This document shows, one piece after another, positions 35,370-44,900 of a DNA stretch of 64,000 bases; the first letter of the stretch is position 1, and each line of letters starts with the position of its first letter. The stretch comes from Bacillus sp. UNC41MFS5 (GTDB lineage Bacteria > Bacillota > Bacilli > Bacillales_B > DSM-18226): contig NZ_JMLP01000017.1 in NCBI RefSeq assembly GCF_000686805.1, positions 1 to 64,000 on the forward strand, read 5' to 3'. Under the pieces are notes generated by a model, which worked only from the letters and a program-made list of their open reading frames with translations, ran no database searches and had not been told where the DNA came from. The position numbers were made by a program, and so were the translations under genes.

Positions 35370-35852
35370 ATGTTATCGCGTCACATTCAGTTCGGACTTG
35401 CCATTATAGGACTGGTTTTCTCTACTGCTATTGCTTGGTATGAAGGAAGTGCAATTTTAGATAATCGGTGGGAATGGAAATATTCTACGCCATTTTCTCA
35501 ATTGTTGAACGGGCAAATACTAAGTAATAGCGATATATCTCAATTAGATTATTTTGTGTACGCCGTTAAATTTCAACCGACTTTTCCTCTGATTATGCAA
35601 CTAAGTGGTTTATATTTGTTTATTCTAATCGGGTACAATACTTTAAAGAACAAAAATAAATGGTTTCCTTATTATCTATCTTTTTTGGGCGTGGTTTTAT
35701 TTTTGGTTAGTTATTTAATTTTGCATTCTCCTACGGTAGGAGGACGAATTTTTTTCACTAGTAGTTTCTTAAGTGGTTGTTTATGTACAATATACGCTGT
35801 GATATCTTATTTGCAGATTTTAAATCGTTATAAAACCAAAATTACAATATAA
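35370..35852 (+). CDS. DUF4306 membrane protein, YjdJ-like
   Basis: 160 residues with four hydrophobic segments (about 8-26, 68-90, 97-117, 125-147). The extracellular loop between helices 1 and 2 (WYEGSAILDNRWEWKYSTPF, SDISQLDYFVYAVKFQPTFP) recalls the B. subtilis YjdJ/DUF4306 group; recognised from memory. Function unknown. ATG follows AAGGGGGAGTATCT. Own terminator downstream. Confidence 0.6.
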   Translation: MLSRHIQFGLAIIGLVFSTAIAWYEGSAILDNRWEWKYSTPFSQLLNGQILSNSDISQLDYFVYAVKFQPTFPLIMQLSGLYLFILIGYNTLKNKNKWFPYYLSFLGVVLFLVSYLILHSPTVGGRIFFTSSFLSGCLCTIYAVISYLQILNRYKTKITI

Positions 35853-35869
35853 CCTTCATCTGCTAATAG

Positions 35870-35903
35870 ATGCGTTTCTTCAATAAGTAGAAACGCATTT
35901 TTT
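35870..35903 (+). terminator. intrinsic terminator
   Basis: ATGCGTTTCT...AGAAACGCAT ten-base stem followed by TTTTTT. Confidence 0.75.
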
Positions 35904-36014
35904 AGTAAATTAGCACGTTTGTTGAAATTTGAAATAGTTTTGGCGGATGCTTCTGCATACGTTCACCCAGGTTCAAGCGTCCGCTTGCGATGGGCTATCC
36001 GCCGTTCTTATTTG

Positions 36015-36242
36015 TTAACGGTTTTCAATATATTTTACGACGTCACCGACCGTTTGAAGTGTTGCGGCAATTTTTTCACTAATTTCGATCGCAAATTCAT
36101 CTTCAATTTCCATCGTCAGGTTCACCATATCAAGTGAGTCAGCTTCGAAATCGTCTTTAAATGATGCATCTGGTTTGATATTCTCCATTTTCACACCGAG
36201 TTGATCGGCAATAATAGGTTTTAATTTTTCAAATGTGGTCAT
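36015..36242 (-). CDS. orphan acyl carrier protein
   Basis: 75 residues, full ACP length. DFEADSLDMVNLTMEIEDEF carries the phosphopantetheine-attachment Ser36 in the DSL motif and the acidic recognition helix. It is not next to fabF, plsX or rnc, so it is not the housekeeping acpP; no acyl-processing partner is adjacent. ATG follows TAGGAGGAT. A decayed copy of its C-terminal half lies at 49320-49398. It may serve a specialised pathway or be a spare ACP (inference). Confidence 0.85.
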   Translation of the reverse strand: MTTFEKLKPIIADQLGVKMENIKPDASFKDDFEADSLDMVNLTMEIEDEFAIEISEKIAATLQTVGDVVKYIENR

Positions 36243-36454
36243 TGGATATCCTCCTATGTATTCGTAGCCACCATTATAACAACCGAATTCAAGGCGTAAA
36301 ACATGAAAGTTTTGCCAATTTCCGTCATATTCAACTGGAGTAAGATTGAAATGGATGAGAAATACATGTATTTCAGTTTAATAAAGCTTATTCGAGTACC
36401 TGATAGAAAAAAAGGAAATAAGCCCTTTTCAGTGCAAACGGTGAGGGGCTGTAT

Positions 36455-37584
36455 TTATTCTTTATTTTCATTGCTCACAGTGGAAAGTTGTCCACCAAAT
36501 TTTTTCCGTATTAAATGGACCACAAAAAGCAACAAAGGAAATACTACAGCAATGAGAGGTAAGAGAATCTTAATAGCCAATTCTCCTTCTTTGAGATGCT
36601 CTGATAAATTACTGGCGATCATCTTGGAGCTTAAAATGACCAAAAATCCGATAGGCAATACCAATTTTTTTTATTTTGTACTTTAAATATGTCAGATACC
36701 ATAATTACTATAGCTGTACAATAGATAGAAATCTTGAAAAAGACGCAAACAATCAAAGCTAATACAGCAAGCATATCAAGCCTCTGAAGGAAATCTCCTA
36801 ACTCAATTTTTTGAATAGTCAATAACAAAGGAAAAGCGGACCTACCGTACCTAGATTCCCCAAGTACAGAAATCTCAATGGCATGAGTAAAAGCTAAAAC
36901 GATTGTGCTTAAAGTTAAGGCAGAAATTCCTGTCTTTCTTCCAGATTTAAGATTATTTAAATTCGGGAAAATCGATGCAAAGCAAATCATTTCACCGAAT
37001 GGAAACATCAATATAGCTGGATAGGCATTTTCAATAATAGGTTTCCATCCTTCTTCTAGAAGTGGTACTAGATTTTCCACTTTAACTATTCCAGATACAA
37101 TGATGAAAAGATAAACGAAAAAGCCAAAAATAATAAGAACTAAAAAGTAAATCTCAGCAGTTCTTGCTAAAACCTCAATCCCTTTATTCAATGCATAAAT
37201 TACCACAATGATTAGTAAGGTAACGATTACTAAAAACGGAGTCTCAGAATAGACACTTGAGGTTAATAAATCGCCTGTTTCCCTTAAGTCTCTGGAACAA
37301 AAATAAATGAAAAAAATAATATATATAAATGAGACAAACCAACCAATATATTTACCAAGAATCTTCTGGGCATACCCGCTTAACGAAAGATCTGGATACT
37401 CCGAAGAAAGATAATGATAAAGAAGATAGAGGAGTATTCCCCCAATAGAAGCAAGAATTATCGATAGCCACACTGCCCTATGTGATACCAATCCGACTGG
37501 AAGGACAATTGCGGTACCCATTTCAAACAAAAAAATTATCGTAAATAATTGACCATTGCTTATTTTTTCTTTTTCCATCGACAA
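36455..37584 (-). pseudogene. GerAB-family B subunit (paralogue 6), frameshifted near its 3' end
   Basis: The first frame gives 306 family residues (EKEKISNGQLFTIIFLFEMG, SGYAQKILGKYIG, NKGIEVLARTAEIYF, VKVENLVPLLEEG, TAIVIMVSDIFKVQNKK) and then leaves frame. The second frame continues LVLPIGFLVILSSKMIAS ... LLPLIAVVFPLLLFVVHLIRKKFG to the stop at 36455. The switch is in an eight-base T run (36665-36672), so a single-base indel would restore about 370 residues. More diverged from the five copies at 11-22 kb. No A or C partner nearby. Start TTG 37584 or ATG 37578. Confidence 0.75.
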
Positions 37585-37763
37585 ATCAGTCCTTTTTCAA
37601 TGGACTCAAACCTGCTGCGGGCAATTTTGGTATTTTGTTAGCATCCTTCCATATAGTGGAATATATACAATAAAAAACTAAATAGGTCTGATGAAATTAT
37701 TCGGTAGGAAAGAATGTTTTCTTATTTTAAGGATAAAAACACAATAAAGAATAGCTACTTATT

Positions 37764-37793
37764 AAAGTAACGGATGCTTGAATTCAAAAATGG
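37764..37793. repeat. dispersed intergenic repeat, left half
   Basis: AAAGTAACGGATGCTTGAAT followed by TCAAAAATGG. Confidence 0.35.
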
Positions 37794-37878
37794 TGCATTA
37801 AGTTAATGGAAAAGCAATCAAAGATAGAATGTAAATAATTATTAAAATTATTGTATAAATATACATCGTGTGTTAATA

Positions 37879-37985
37879 TAATAATAGTTTAAATTCTTCA
37901 GAGTTTAGACCTCCTAAAATGGACTTAGCCTAGACCACTAAGTTCAACTTTGACCTTTGATTTAATAAATCAAAGGTATTTTTTT
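37879..37985 (+). ncRNA. candidate small RNA with two hairpins
   Basis: No open frame in 37850-37985. TATAAT-like sequence at about 37877 is followed by a stretch with ACTTAG...CTAAGT (37923-37942) and a terminator ACCTTTGATT...AATCAAAGGT plus seven T (37953-37985). This is the layout of an independent short transcript, but no known RNA family is recognised. The gap 37585-38141 is otherwise AT-rich. Confidence 0.3.
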
Positions 37986-38141
37986 GTTTGGATATTGTTG
38001 TTTTTAGATGAAATATATATATAGGTTATTAAATGCATAAATAAACTATATATGGAAAATTGTACCATTTTATTTAATAAGTGGGTTTGATTTATGGTAC
38101 AATGAGAATATTCCATATATTGTGAAATAGGAGGTTCAACT

Positions 38142-38396
38142 TTGTCCAAGGTATTACCATATATTTTTCTAGCCATATCCCTTATTCTTTTTGGTCTAAT
38201 CCAAGCGAACATTTCGTTCGGAAATTTGGGGCCTATCGTTGTTATCTCAATGATTCTGTGCCCTATTATCGCTCTTGTATTAGGTATTAGAAATTCAGGG
38301 AAAGGTAAATGGATTTCTGTTGTTCTTAGTATCGTTGTGATTCTTACTGTTTCCCTAATAGGAATCATAGGAGCTGCTTTCCTAAACGAATTTTAA
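38142..38396 (+). CDS. three-helix membrane protein
   Basis: 84 residues, TTG start after ATAGGAGGTTCAAC. Hydrophobic segments at about 4-22, 28-46 and 58-80, with the short loop GIRNSGKGKWIS between the last two. Resembles small DUF4190-like or superinfection-type membrane proteins, but no firm assignment. Monocistronic. Confidence 0.5.
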   Translation: MSKVLPYIFLAISLILFGLIQANISFGNLGPIVVISMILCPIIALVLGIRNSGKGKWISVVLSIVVILTVSLIGIIGAAFLNEF

Positions 38397-38634
38397 TAAC
38401 CCGAAGATCGCCATCCAACAATGGACGTTCTTTTTTTCTGCAGTTAAGACACTCGAAGCGTTTCAACTGTCGTAATACTTGATTTTTGACACGCCAAAAT
38501 AAGCATTTGTTCCACTAGTTTTTCAAATGCCAAATTTTTGCTAAAGTCCAACCAACTAAACCAATATAGATAATTATCGAGGTACTTTGTAGCGACAACC
38601 TGGAACCGTTAAGAGGAAAGGAGGGAATAGTAGT

Positions 38635-38677
38635 AAAGAGGTGCAAAAACTCGTTTCCGGGTTAATGCACCTTCTTT
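38635..38677 (-). terminator. hairpin, probable terminator of the NTF2/VOC operon
   Basis: AAAGAGGTGCA...TGCACCTTCTTT with one bulge, about 140 bases after the - strand stop at 38818. The rest of 38397-38817 shows no gene. Confidence 0.4.
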
Positions 38678-38817
38678 ACATAAGCATAAGCTTAATGGCG
38701 TTACATATTTTCATGTAATCTAATCCACTTAATTTCCTAATTTGTTACACTAAATTTGAAAGCAAACAAGTAACAAATAGGAGAAACGTGTTTTAACAGC
38801 ACATCCACTTTAGTCCG

Positions 38818-39219
38818 TTAGAACATGCCGTTCTCATTTTGGGAATCTTCTGGTATGGGTTGTCCAATATCCCACAATTCAACAATTTGGTTATCCTGGA
38901 AACGGAAGATATGTACCACAGCTCCTCCAAGATGATCCTCTGGATGCTGCCTTATATGTGAGTAGACCGCAACCTTATCATTCTCTTGAATTGCAAGTTT
39001 GACCTCAAGGATTTTGTTGGGATTTAATGCTGCATTCTCTTCCATAGCGATCATGAGTGATTCTGCATCGCCGCGGAAATAAGGGTTGTGGTGACGAAAG
39101 TCAGGATGAACGAAAGTCTGGTATGCTTCGCGAACTTTCCCTGATGCGACGAGCTGTAAAAAAGACACTGCTTTCTCTTTGGTTGAGAGGTTGGATGTAA
39201 CCTGCTGTTCCGTGTTCAT
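38818..39219 (-). CDS. NTF2-like (SnoaL-type) protein
   Basis: 133 residues. Cone-shaped alpha+beta fold typical of SnoaL/NTF2-like proteins: KAVSFLQLVASGKVREAYQT, FVHPDFRHHNPYFRGD, DKVAVYSHIRQHP and VHIFRFQDNQIVELWDIGQP. The HHNPYF and LWDIGQP blocks are strong family marks. It may hydrolyse or sequester a small polar compound; substrate unknown. Second gene of a two-gene operon with the VOC protein (24-base gap); GGAGG upstream. Confidence 0.75.
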   Translation of the reverse strand: MNTEQQVTSNLSTKEKAVSFLQLVASGKVREAYQTFVHPDFRHHNPYFRGDAESLMIAMEENAALNPNKILEVKLAIQENDKVAVYSHIRQHPEDHLGGAVVHIFRFQDNQIVELWDIGQPIPEDSQNENGMF

Positions 39220-39243
39220 ATTAAGCCTCCTTTTTCCTTATTT

Positions 39244-39615
39244 TCATCGATGTTGATCGAAGAGAAGTTGATTCCCGTCTGGATCTTCTATGATAAAATG
39301 TGCTGGTCCTTCTGTGTTTACGTCTGCCTCCGTCAGCATTTTTATTCCTTCAGTCTTAAGTTGTGTTTGAATATCACGAATGTCCGTAAACGATTCGAGA
39401 TTTTCGGCATTTTCATTCCAACCAGGATTAAAGGTCAGAATGTTCTTTTCAAACATTCCTTGGAAAAGCCCAATGATGCAATTTTCATTCTTCATAATAA
39501 GCCAATTTTGACTAATGTCCCCGCCAAAAGATTGAAATCCTAGCTTTTCGTAGAATGACTTGGATAGATGAATGTCTTTTACGTTTAAACTTACAGAAAA
39601 TGCGCCAAGTTTCAT
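39244..39615 (-). CDS. VOC family (glyoxalase/bleomycin-resistance fold) protein
   Basis: 123 residues with two beta-alpha-beta-beta-beta modules: LGAFSVSLNVKDIHLSKSFY-EKLGF in the first, and GPAHFIIEDPDGNQLLFDQH closing the second. Such proteins bind a metal and small molecules. FIIEDPDGN carries the usual loop; metal ligands are not obvious, so an antibiotic- or metabolite-binding role is as likely as an enzyme. First gene of the pair with the NTF2-like gene; AGGAGGAGAA upstream. Confidence 0.8.
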   Translation of the reverse strand: MKLGAFSVSLNVKDIHLSKSFYEKLGFQSFGGDISQNWLIMKNENCIIGLFQGMFEKNILTFNPGWNENAENLESFTDIRDIQTQLKTEGIKMLTEADVNTEGPAHFIIEDPDGNQLLFDQHR

Positions 39616-39908
39616 ATATTCTCCTCCTTTTACCTTACTTATTTTTACTATAAATGAGTGCTTTGAAATTCACAACATTTCCCATAAATTTTAGGGGGAC
39701 TTGAGTACATTTCACATGTGATATTTTTCAGTTGAAAAAATTTTCGAGAGGTAAAAAATGGAAAAAGAATTGTATAATAATGGTATTATAAAAGGTGAGA
39801 TTTTTGATGTACAATAAAACAATTTTTTGGTTCCGATCGCTCCATACTTATATAAAAAAGATAATGTTTTGATTAAAATCTTGGGAAAAAGAAGAGATGG
39901 GAGAGAGT

Positions 39909-40082
39909 ATGGTGAGTACATTTTATGAGAAAAGAAAGGCCCGAAGGAATAAGAGAAAAGAAGAAGGGAGGGAATCCATATGGTGGGAATTCCTTGATCT
40001 CTTTTTGGATTTAGCAGAATTAATCGGACCAGGTCTTATTCGGTCTATTCGGTCAGCTATTAAATTCCTGGAACATCATTAA
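39909..40082 (+). CDS. 57-residue basic/amphipathic protein
   Basis: ATG 39909 follows GGGAGAGAGT; ATG 39897 in frame is possible. The N-terminal half is very basic (FYEKRKARRNKRKEEGRES) and the C-terminal half is an amphipathic helix (WEFLDLFLDLAELIGPGLIR). Could associate with membranes or nucleic acid. No recognised family. Confidence 0.5.
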   Translation: MVSTFYEKRKARRNKRKEEGRESIWWEFLDLFLDLAELIGPGLIRSIRSAIKFLEHH

Positions 40083-40104
40083 TTACATACTTTGTTTAAG
40101 AACC

Positions 40105-40132
40105 AGCTGCTATTTTAGTAGCTATTTTTTTT
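40105..40132 (+). terminator. intrinsic terminator
   Basis: AGCTGCT...AGTAGCT hairpin followed by eight T. Confidence 0.65.
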
Positions 40133-40320
40133 GAACGAAGAAGTGGGCCCGTCACATAACAATTGCTAAGGCCTTTTTTTCGTGTTTCACAGGGACTAGT
40201 ATACTTGTACATCCATTTTCCGATGATAAATAAATCCCTTTATTCATAGGCGGGAGATTTGAATGTTACTCAAATATAATTTATACTTTAGTTAAGTAAC
40301 ATTGAAGGAGTAATGATTCG

Positions 40321-40887
40321 GTGGAAACAGTGGATGCACTTAGAGACTTAGAACAAATAAATGCCATGAAAAATTACCTTAAAGAACATTCATATCGGGA
40401 TTATTTATTGTTTGTTGTTGGAATAAATACAGGGCTTAGAATATCTGAACTACTACTGATTAAGGTAAAGGAACTTTTTAATAGTAATGGTGAAATGAAG
40501 GATTTTTATCATTACTCCGAGCAGGAGAGTGAAAGGAGGAAGTCTGTATATTTAAACAAAAAAGTGAAAGAAGCAGTAAAGTCTTACTTAGACCAGGTCA
40601 ACTGCGAAGAACAAATTTATTTATTCCAATCTCGTAAGTTTAAGCAGCCGATTACACGACAACAGGCCTATCGAATCATCCATGAAGCAGCTGTTAAGGT
40701 AGGCATTGAAGGGAAAATCGGGACCAATTCACTAGCGAAAACCTTTGGATTTCATGCCTTTATACAAGGTGTCTCGATTGCACTCTTACAAAAACACTTT
40801 AACCATTCAACACCATCGGAGACACTAAAATTTTTAGGAATAACAAAAGAAGAGTTAATTACCACTCAAATCGATGTAAATTTATGA
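40321..40887 (+). CDS. stand-alone tyrosine-recombinase domain lacking catalytic residues
   Basis: 188 residues: only the C-terminal catalytic fold of phage-integrase family proteins, without the arm or core-binding domain. Arg40 in INTGLRISELL is kept and His162 in HFNHSTPSETL is present. The other key positions are changed: GTNSLAKTFGFHAF has Asn136 for the usual His and Ala139 for the second Arg, and TLKFLGIT has Phe171 at the position of the nucleophilic Tyr. The conserved Lys-loop is also altered (SEQESERRKSVYL). The frame is intact with no premature stops. It is therefore probably catalytically dead and may be a DNA-binding or regulatory derivative. GAAGGAG precedes the GTG start at 40321. 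Confidence 0.85.
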   Translation: METVDALRDLEQINAMKNYLKEHSYRDYLLFVVGINTGLRISELLLIKVKELFNSNGEMKDFYHYSEQESERRKSVYLNKKVKEAVKSYLDQVNCEEQIYLFQSRKFKQPITRQQAYRIIHEAAVKVGIEGKIGTNSLAKTFGFHAFIQGVSIALLQKHFNHSTPSETLKFLGITKEELITTQIDVNL

Positions 40888-40935
40888 GTTGATTAAATCC
40901 ATAGAGATGATAAGTAAAGGGAAGAGAGGAAATAT

Positions 40936-41808
40936 ATGACTACAAACAAAACACATAAACCTAATAAACTAAAATTTTTTCTGCGCGGATTAATGGTCAT
41001 TATCGGGGGATTAATCGCAGCCTATGGACTAGAAACGGTTCTCATTCCAAACCACGTATCTGATGGAGGAGTGACGGGTCTTAGTATCGTTGGTTCAGAA
41101 CTATTTGATTTACCATTAGGTGTTCTCATTGCTGTTATTAACATTCCCTTTATCTGGTTAGGATATAAGCAAATTGGGAAAAGTTTCGCGTTATTTTCCA
41201 TTATCGGGATCGCTTCCCTAGCGGTTGGAACAAGTCTCTTACACCATACCCCTGCTATTATTGATGGCGATACTTTGTTAGTTACCGTGGTTGGCGGTAT
41301 TATCCTTGGATTTGGGATGGGGTTAGCCTTACGGAATGGCGGTGCGTTAGATGGAATTGATATGCTTGCCGTCCTCCTATCTCGAAAATTACCGTTTGGT
41401 ACCAGTGATCTCATTCTTTTCTTAAACATATTTGTATTTATTTTCGTTGGCATCGCATTTGGTTTACAAGGGGCGATTCTGTCGGCCATTGCTTACTTTA
41501 TTGCTTCGAAAGTGATTCACATTGTAGAAGAAGGGTTAAGCGGGTCGAAAACCTTCAATATTATCACCACTCAGCCTGAAATAATGGTAGATACCATCCG
41601 GGATCGTTTAGGTCGAAGTGCAACGTATAAAGAAGCTTATGGCGGCTTTTCCCATGAAAAATTTAAAGAAATCACCTGTGTCATTAACCGCTTAGAAGAA
41701 ACAAAATTAAAAGAAATCATCAATGAGCTGGATCCAAAATCCTTTGTTACCGTATATGACGTAGCAGAGGTGAAGGGCGGAAATTTCAGAAAGCATAACA
41801 TTCATTAG
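40936..41808 (+). CDS. YitT family membrane protein (DUF161/DUF2179)
   Basis: 290 residues: five to six hydrophobic segments (residues 15-190) followed by a cytoplasmic DUF2179 domain (about 205-285). Family signatures are GLIAAYGLETVLIPNHVSDG-GVTGLS, RNGGALDGIDMLAVLLSRK and KTFNIITTQPEIMVDTIRDR with CVINRLEETKLKEIINELDP. Members are widespread, of unknown substrate, in Bacillus. ATG follows GAAGAGAGG. Followed by a strong terminator. Confidence 0.9.
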   Translation: MTTNKTHKPNKLKFFLRGLMVIIGGLIAAYGLETVLIPNHVSDGGVTGLSIVGSELFDLPLGVLIAVINIPFIWLGYKQIGKSFALFSIIGIASLAVGTSLLHHTPAIIDGDTLLVTVVGGIILGFGMGLALRNGGALDGIDMLAVLLSRKLPFGTSDLILFLNIFVFIFVGIAFGLQGAILSAIAYFIASKVIHIVEEGLSGSKTFNIITTQPEIMVDTIRDRLGRSATYKEAYGGFSHEKFKEITCVINRLEETKLKEIINELDPKSFVTVYDVAEVKGGNFRKHNIH

Positions 41809-41891
41809 CTTAATGGGTGAAATCAAAATGAAGTGGCAATTGAAAATAAATCATAAATGCAAGTCATGTTTTTTAACGTGGTATGTATAAG

Positions 41892-41929
41892 AAAGGGCGA
41901 TGACAGATAGGTGTGTCATCGCCCTTTTT
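41892..41929. terminator. bidirectional terminator shared with 55348
   Basis: AAAGGGCGATGAC...GTCATCGCCCTTT followed by TT; separates YitT and the RND gene. The same 13-base arms and flanks recur at 55348. Confidence 0.8.
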
Positions 41930-41941
41930 GCAATTTCCTTA

Positions 41942-44900
41942 TTATTGACCTAACGTATCTGATACGTGGTTACTATGCAGCCTTTGTTTTTTTGCTTTGC
42001 GGAAATGAAATAATTCATAGAAGGTTGGAATCACAATCAGCGTTAAAAGGGTGGACACGATGAGACCAAAAATGACCACCACCGCAAGTCCCTTTGAAAC
42101 AAGATTTAAACTCATCGCCGATTCATGTGCAACAAGAAGCGGAAGCATCGCAAACACAGTGGCAAGTGCTGTCATCAGAATCGGCCTTAGACGTACCTTT
42201 CCCGCTTCCATAATCGCTTCGCGAATACTCATATTTGCCTCATTATGACGGATTCGATCTACCAGTACAATCGCATTTGTGACAACAATTCCAACAAGCA
42301 TCAGCATCCCGATTCCAGAAGAGATATTAATGCTAGATTGAGTAATCACCAATCCTAATAGAGAACCTATAGCCGCAAGCGGCAGAGTAATCAGAATAGC
42401 AATGCTTGCACGGAACGACTTTAAGGTAACCAACAAAATCATAAACACAATACCAATCGAGAACATCGCCAGTTTACCCAGCTCTACTAAATCATCCGAT
42501 GACTGCATCGCAGAACCAGTGATTGCTGCACTTGTTTCTTTTCCAAATTTATTATTTTTGTCCCATCCTACGATTTGTTTTTGAATCTCGCTCGCCACGT
42601 CCACCAGTTTATCTGAATCCACAAAAGCATTTACTTGAAGATAATGATGGCCGTCTTTTGAATAGATGGTACCTTGCTCCTTACTCGCTTCTATCTTAGC
42701 GATGCTTGATAAAGCAACTGGTCCATTTGGTGTCATGAGCTGCAAATCTTCTAAATCATTCACAGTTTGAATTTCTTTGATGGCACCTAATTTAACGGTA
42801 GTGGTCCGACCATCTATTTTCATACTTCCAATCGCAGTAGGCTGAATCATGGCATAAATAGATTGTGAGATTTCCTGTGCGTTGGATAACTTCGAATCCA
42901 CCGTAATCGTAACCGTTGGCTTTGTATTTTGATCGTTACTGTCTACTTTTTGTACACCATCGATGGTGCTAATTTCTTTCTTGACAATCTCAGCTGCTTT
43001 TTTTATGTCTGCTTCATTTTTACCTATGATATCGACTGAAACCGTCGTTTTATTGACTCCTAACAAACCAGCGGTGTCTGCAGTCAGCTCCACACCTGGA
43101 AACTGATCTTTTGTTTTTCGGATGTCTTTTACAAATTTGGCGGAATCGGTCCCTTCTTTAGGGAAAACCATAAATTGAACGACGTTTGCATCTTGCAGAT
43201 TGCCATACTGTGCAGCAGCTTCATTGACTCCTGCTATAGCAATATGGTTTTTCACCCCTTGTTTATCTGCAAGAATGCTCTCCATTCTCGAAATCCCGTC
43301 ATTTATTTCGCTTAATGGGGTTCCGTTATGATAGCGAAGACTTATGGCTATGTAGGCGGAATCCTTCTGATCGACAGACCCTTTAGGCATGCTCACAAAT
43401 AACCCAACTGACCCGACCACAACAAGAATTACTAGTATGATAGGAAGCCATTTATGATTAAGCGACCATTTCAACACAGTGGGATAGAACGAATTGGTCT
43501 TGTGTTCTTTCACCTTTACCTTTTTCATCATGCGGGCGCTAAGTGCTGGTACGACTGTCAGTGAAACAAGCAATGAAGCTAGTAGTGAACAAGTGATCGT
43601 AATCGCAAACGGGGCAACAAGGTCTCTTAAACCTCCCGAAACAATCATCATCGGAAGAAATACGGCCACCGTTGTAAGCGTGGATGACGTAATGGCTGCA
43701 CCTACTTCTTTTACAGCTTCGATAAGAAAGGCAGGGGTTAGATCATGTTCTTTCTTCCTTCGGTAAATATTTTCAACGACAACGATACTGTCATCCACGA
43801 GCCGTCCAACCGATACTGCAATTCCTCCAAGTGTGAGGATGTTTAACGTAACGCCAAAAAAAGAAAGTAAAATCATTGTAATACAAAGAGAAAGTGGAAT
43901 GCTGACAATCGTAATCAGGGTCATTCGGAAACTTCGAAGGAATAACCAGATAATAAGAGTCGCAAATAATGCTCCGGTCAATACTTCTCTAGTCATCGAG
44001 TTAATTGAATCAAGAACGGTATTCCCTAAATTCATAAAAATAGTAGCTTGTAGTGTTCCATTGTAGTCGTCATTGATTCTTTTCACCGTATCTTCCACCT
44101 GTTTTCCAAGGGTTACCGCATTGGAAGTGGAATCCTTCTGAATAACGACGTCGATAAAATTCTTCCCGTTCAAATGCGTGATGCTTTGGGTATCTTTTTG
44201 CATGGTGACATCAGCGACATCTTGCAGTTTGGTCTTATTGTTTAACTGGATGTTTTTGAGGTCATCAACTGATTCCAATTTTCCTGTTACGATGATACTT
44301 GTTGCATCGTTGTTTAGGGTTTGTTCGCCCACAGCAACAGATGCATTTTTTCCTTGAAGAAGAGTGTAAAGCTTTTCAAGCGGGAATTGTGCGGCCGCTA
44401 ATTTGTCAGGATCGACTTTAATCAGCACCTGTTGATTGTTACCGCCGTTTGTGATGACATTACCGACACCTTTTAGATCTTGGAACATCGGCATAATCTC
44501 GTTTTCTACGAGATTTAGCTCATGATTTTCAATTTCTTTGTCAAAGGTAAGACCTAGTTCAACAATCGGAATTTCAGATGTGTTCAGGTTAACGACGTAT
44601 GGCTTCATGACTCCATTGGGGAGATTAACCATTGAAATTCTTTCTTGTATTTGCTGTTTCGCTTCTTTTACATTAATGTCAGATTCGAAGGTGACTGTCA
44701 TCTGCGTAAAGTTATTTCCTGTTTGCGCTGCTACGTTTTGTTTTCCTCTGACACCATTTAATGCTTTTTCAATTGGCTGTGTGACCTGTTCATCCATGCT
44801 TACCGCATCCATACCATTTCCAACCACTGATATGGTAACGTAAGGCTGATCAGCAGATGGCATCAGTTCCATTGGAATCGTGGTGTAACTAAAAACACCA

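Noticed and set aside
37970..38368. 132-codon - strand frame opposite the small membrane gene
   Set aside because: It is the complement of the 38142 gene and its terminator, with no start site.
43494..44843. + strand frames opposite the RND pump
   Set aside because: Complement of a conserved long gene; no start signals.
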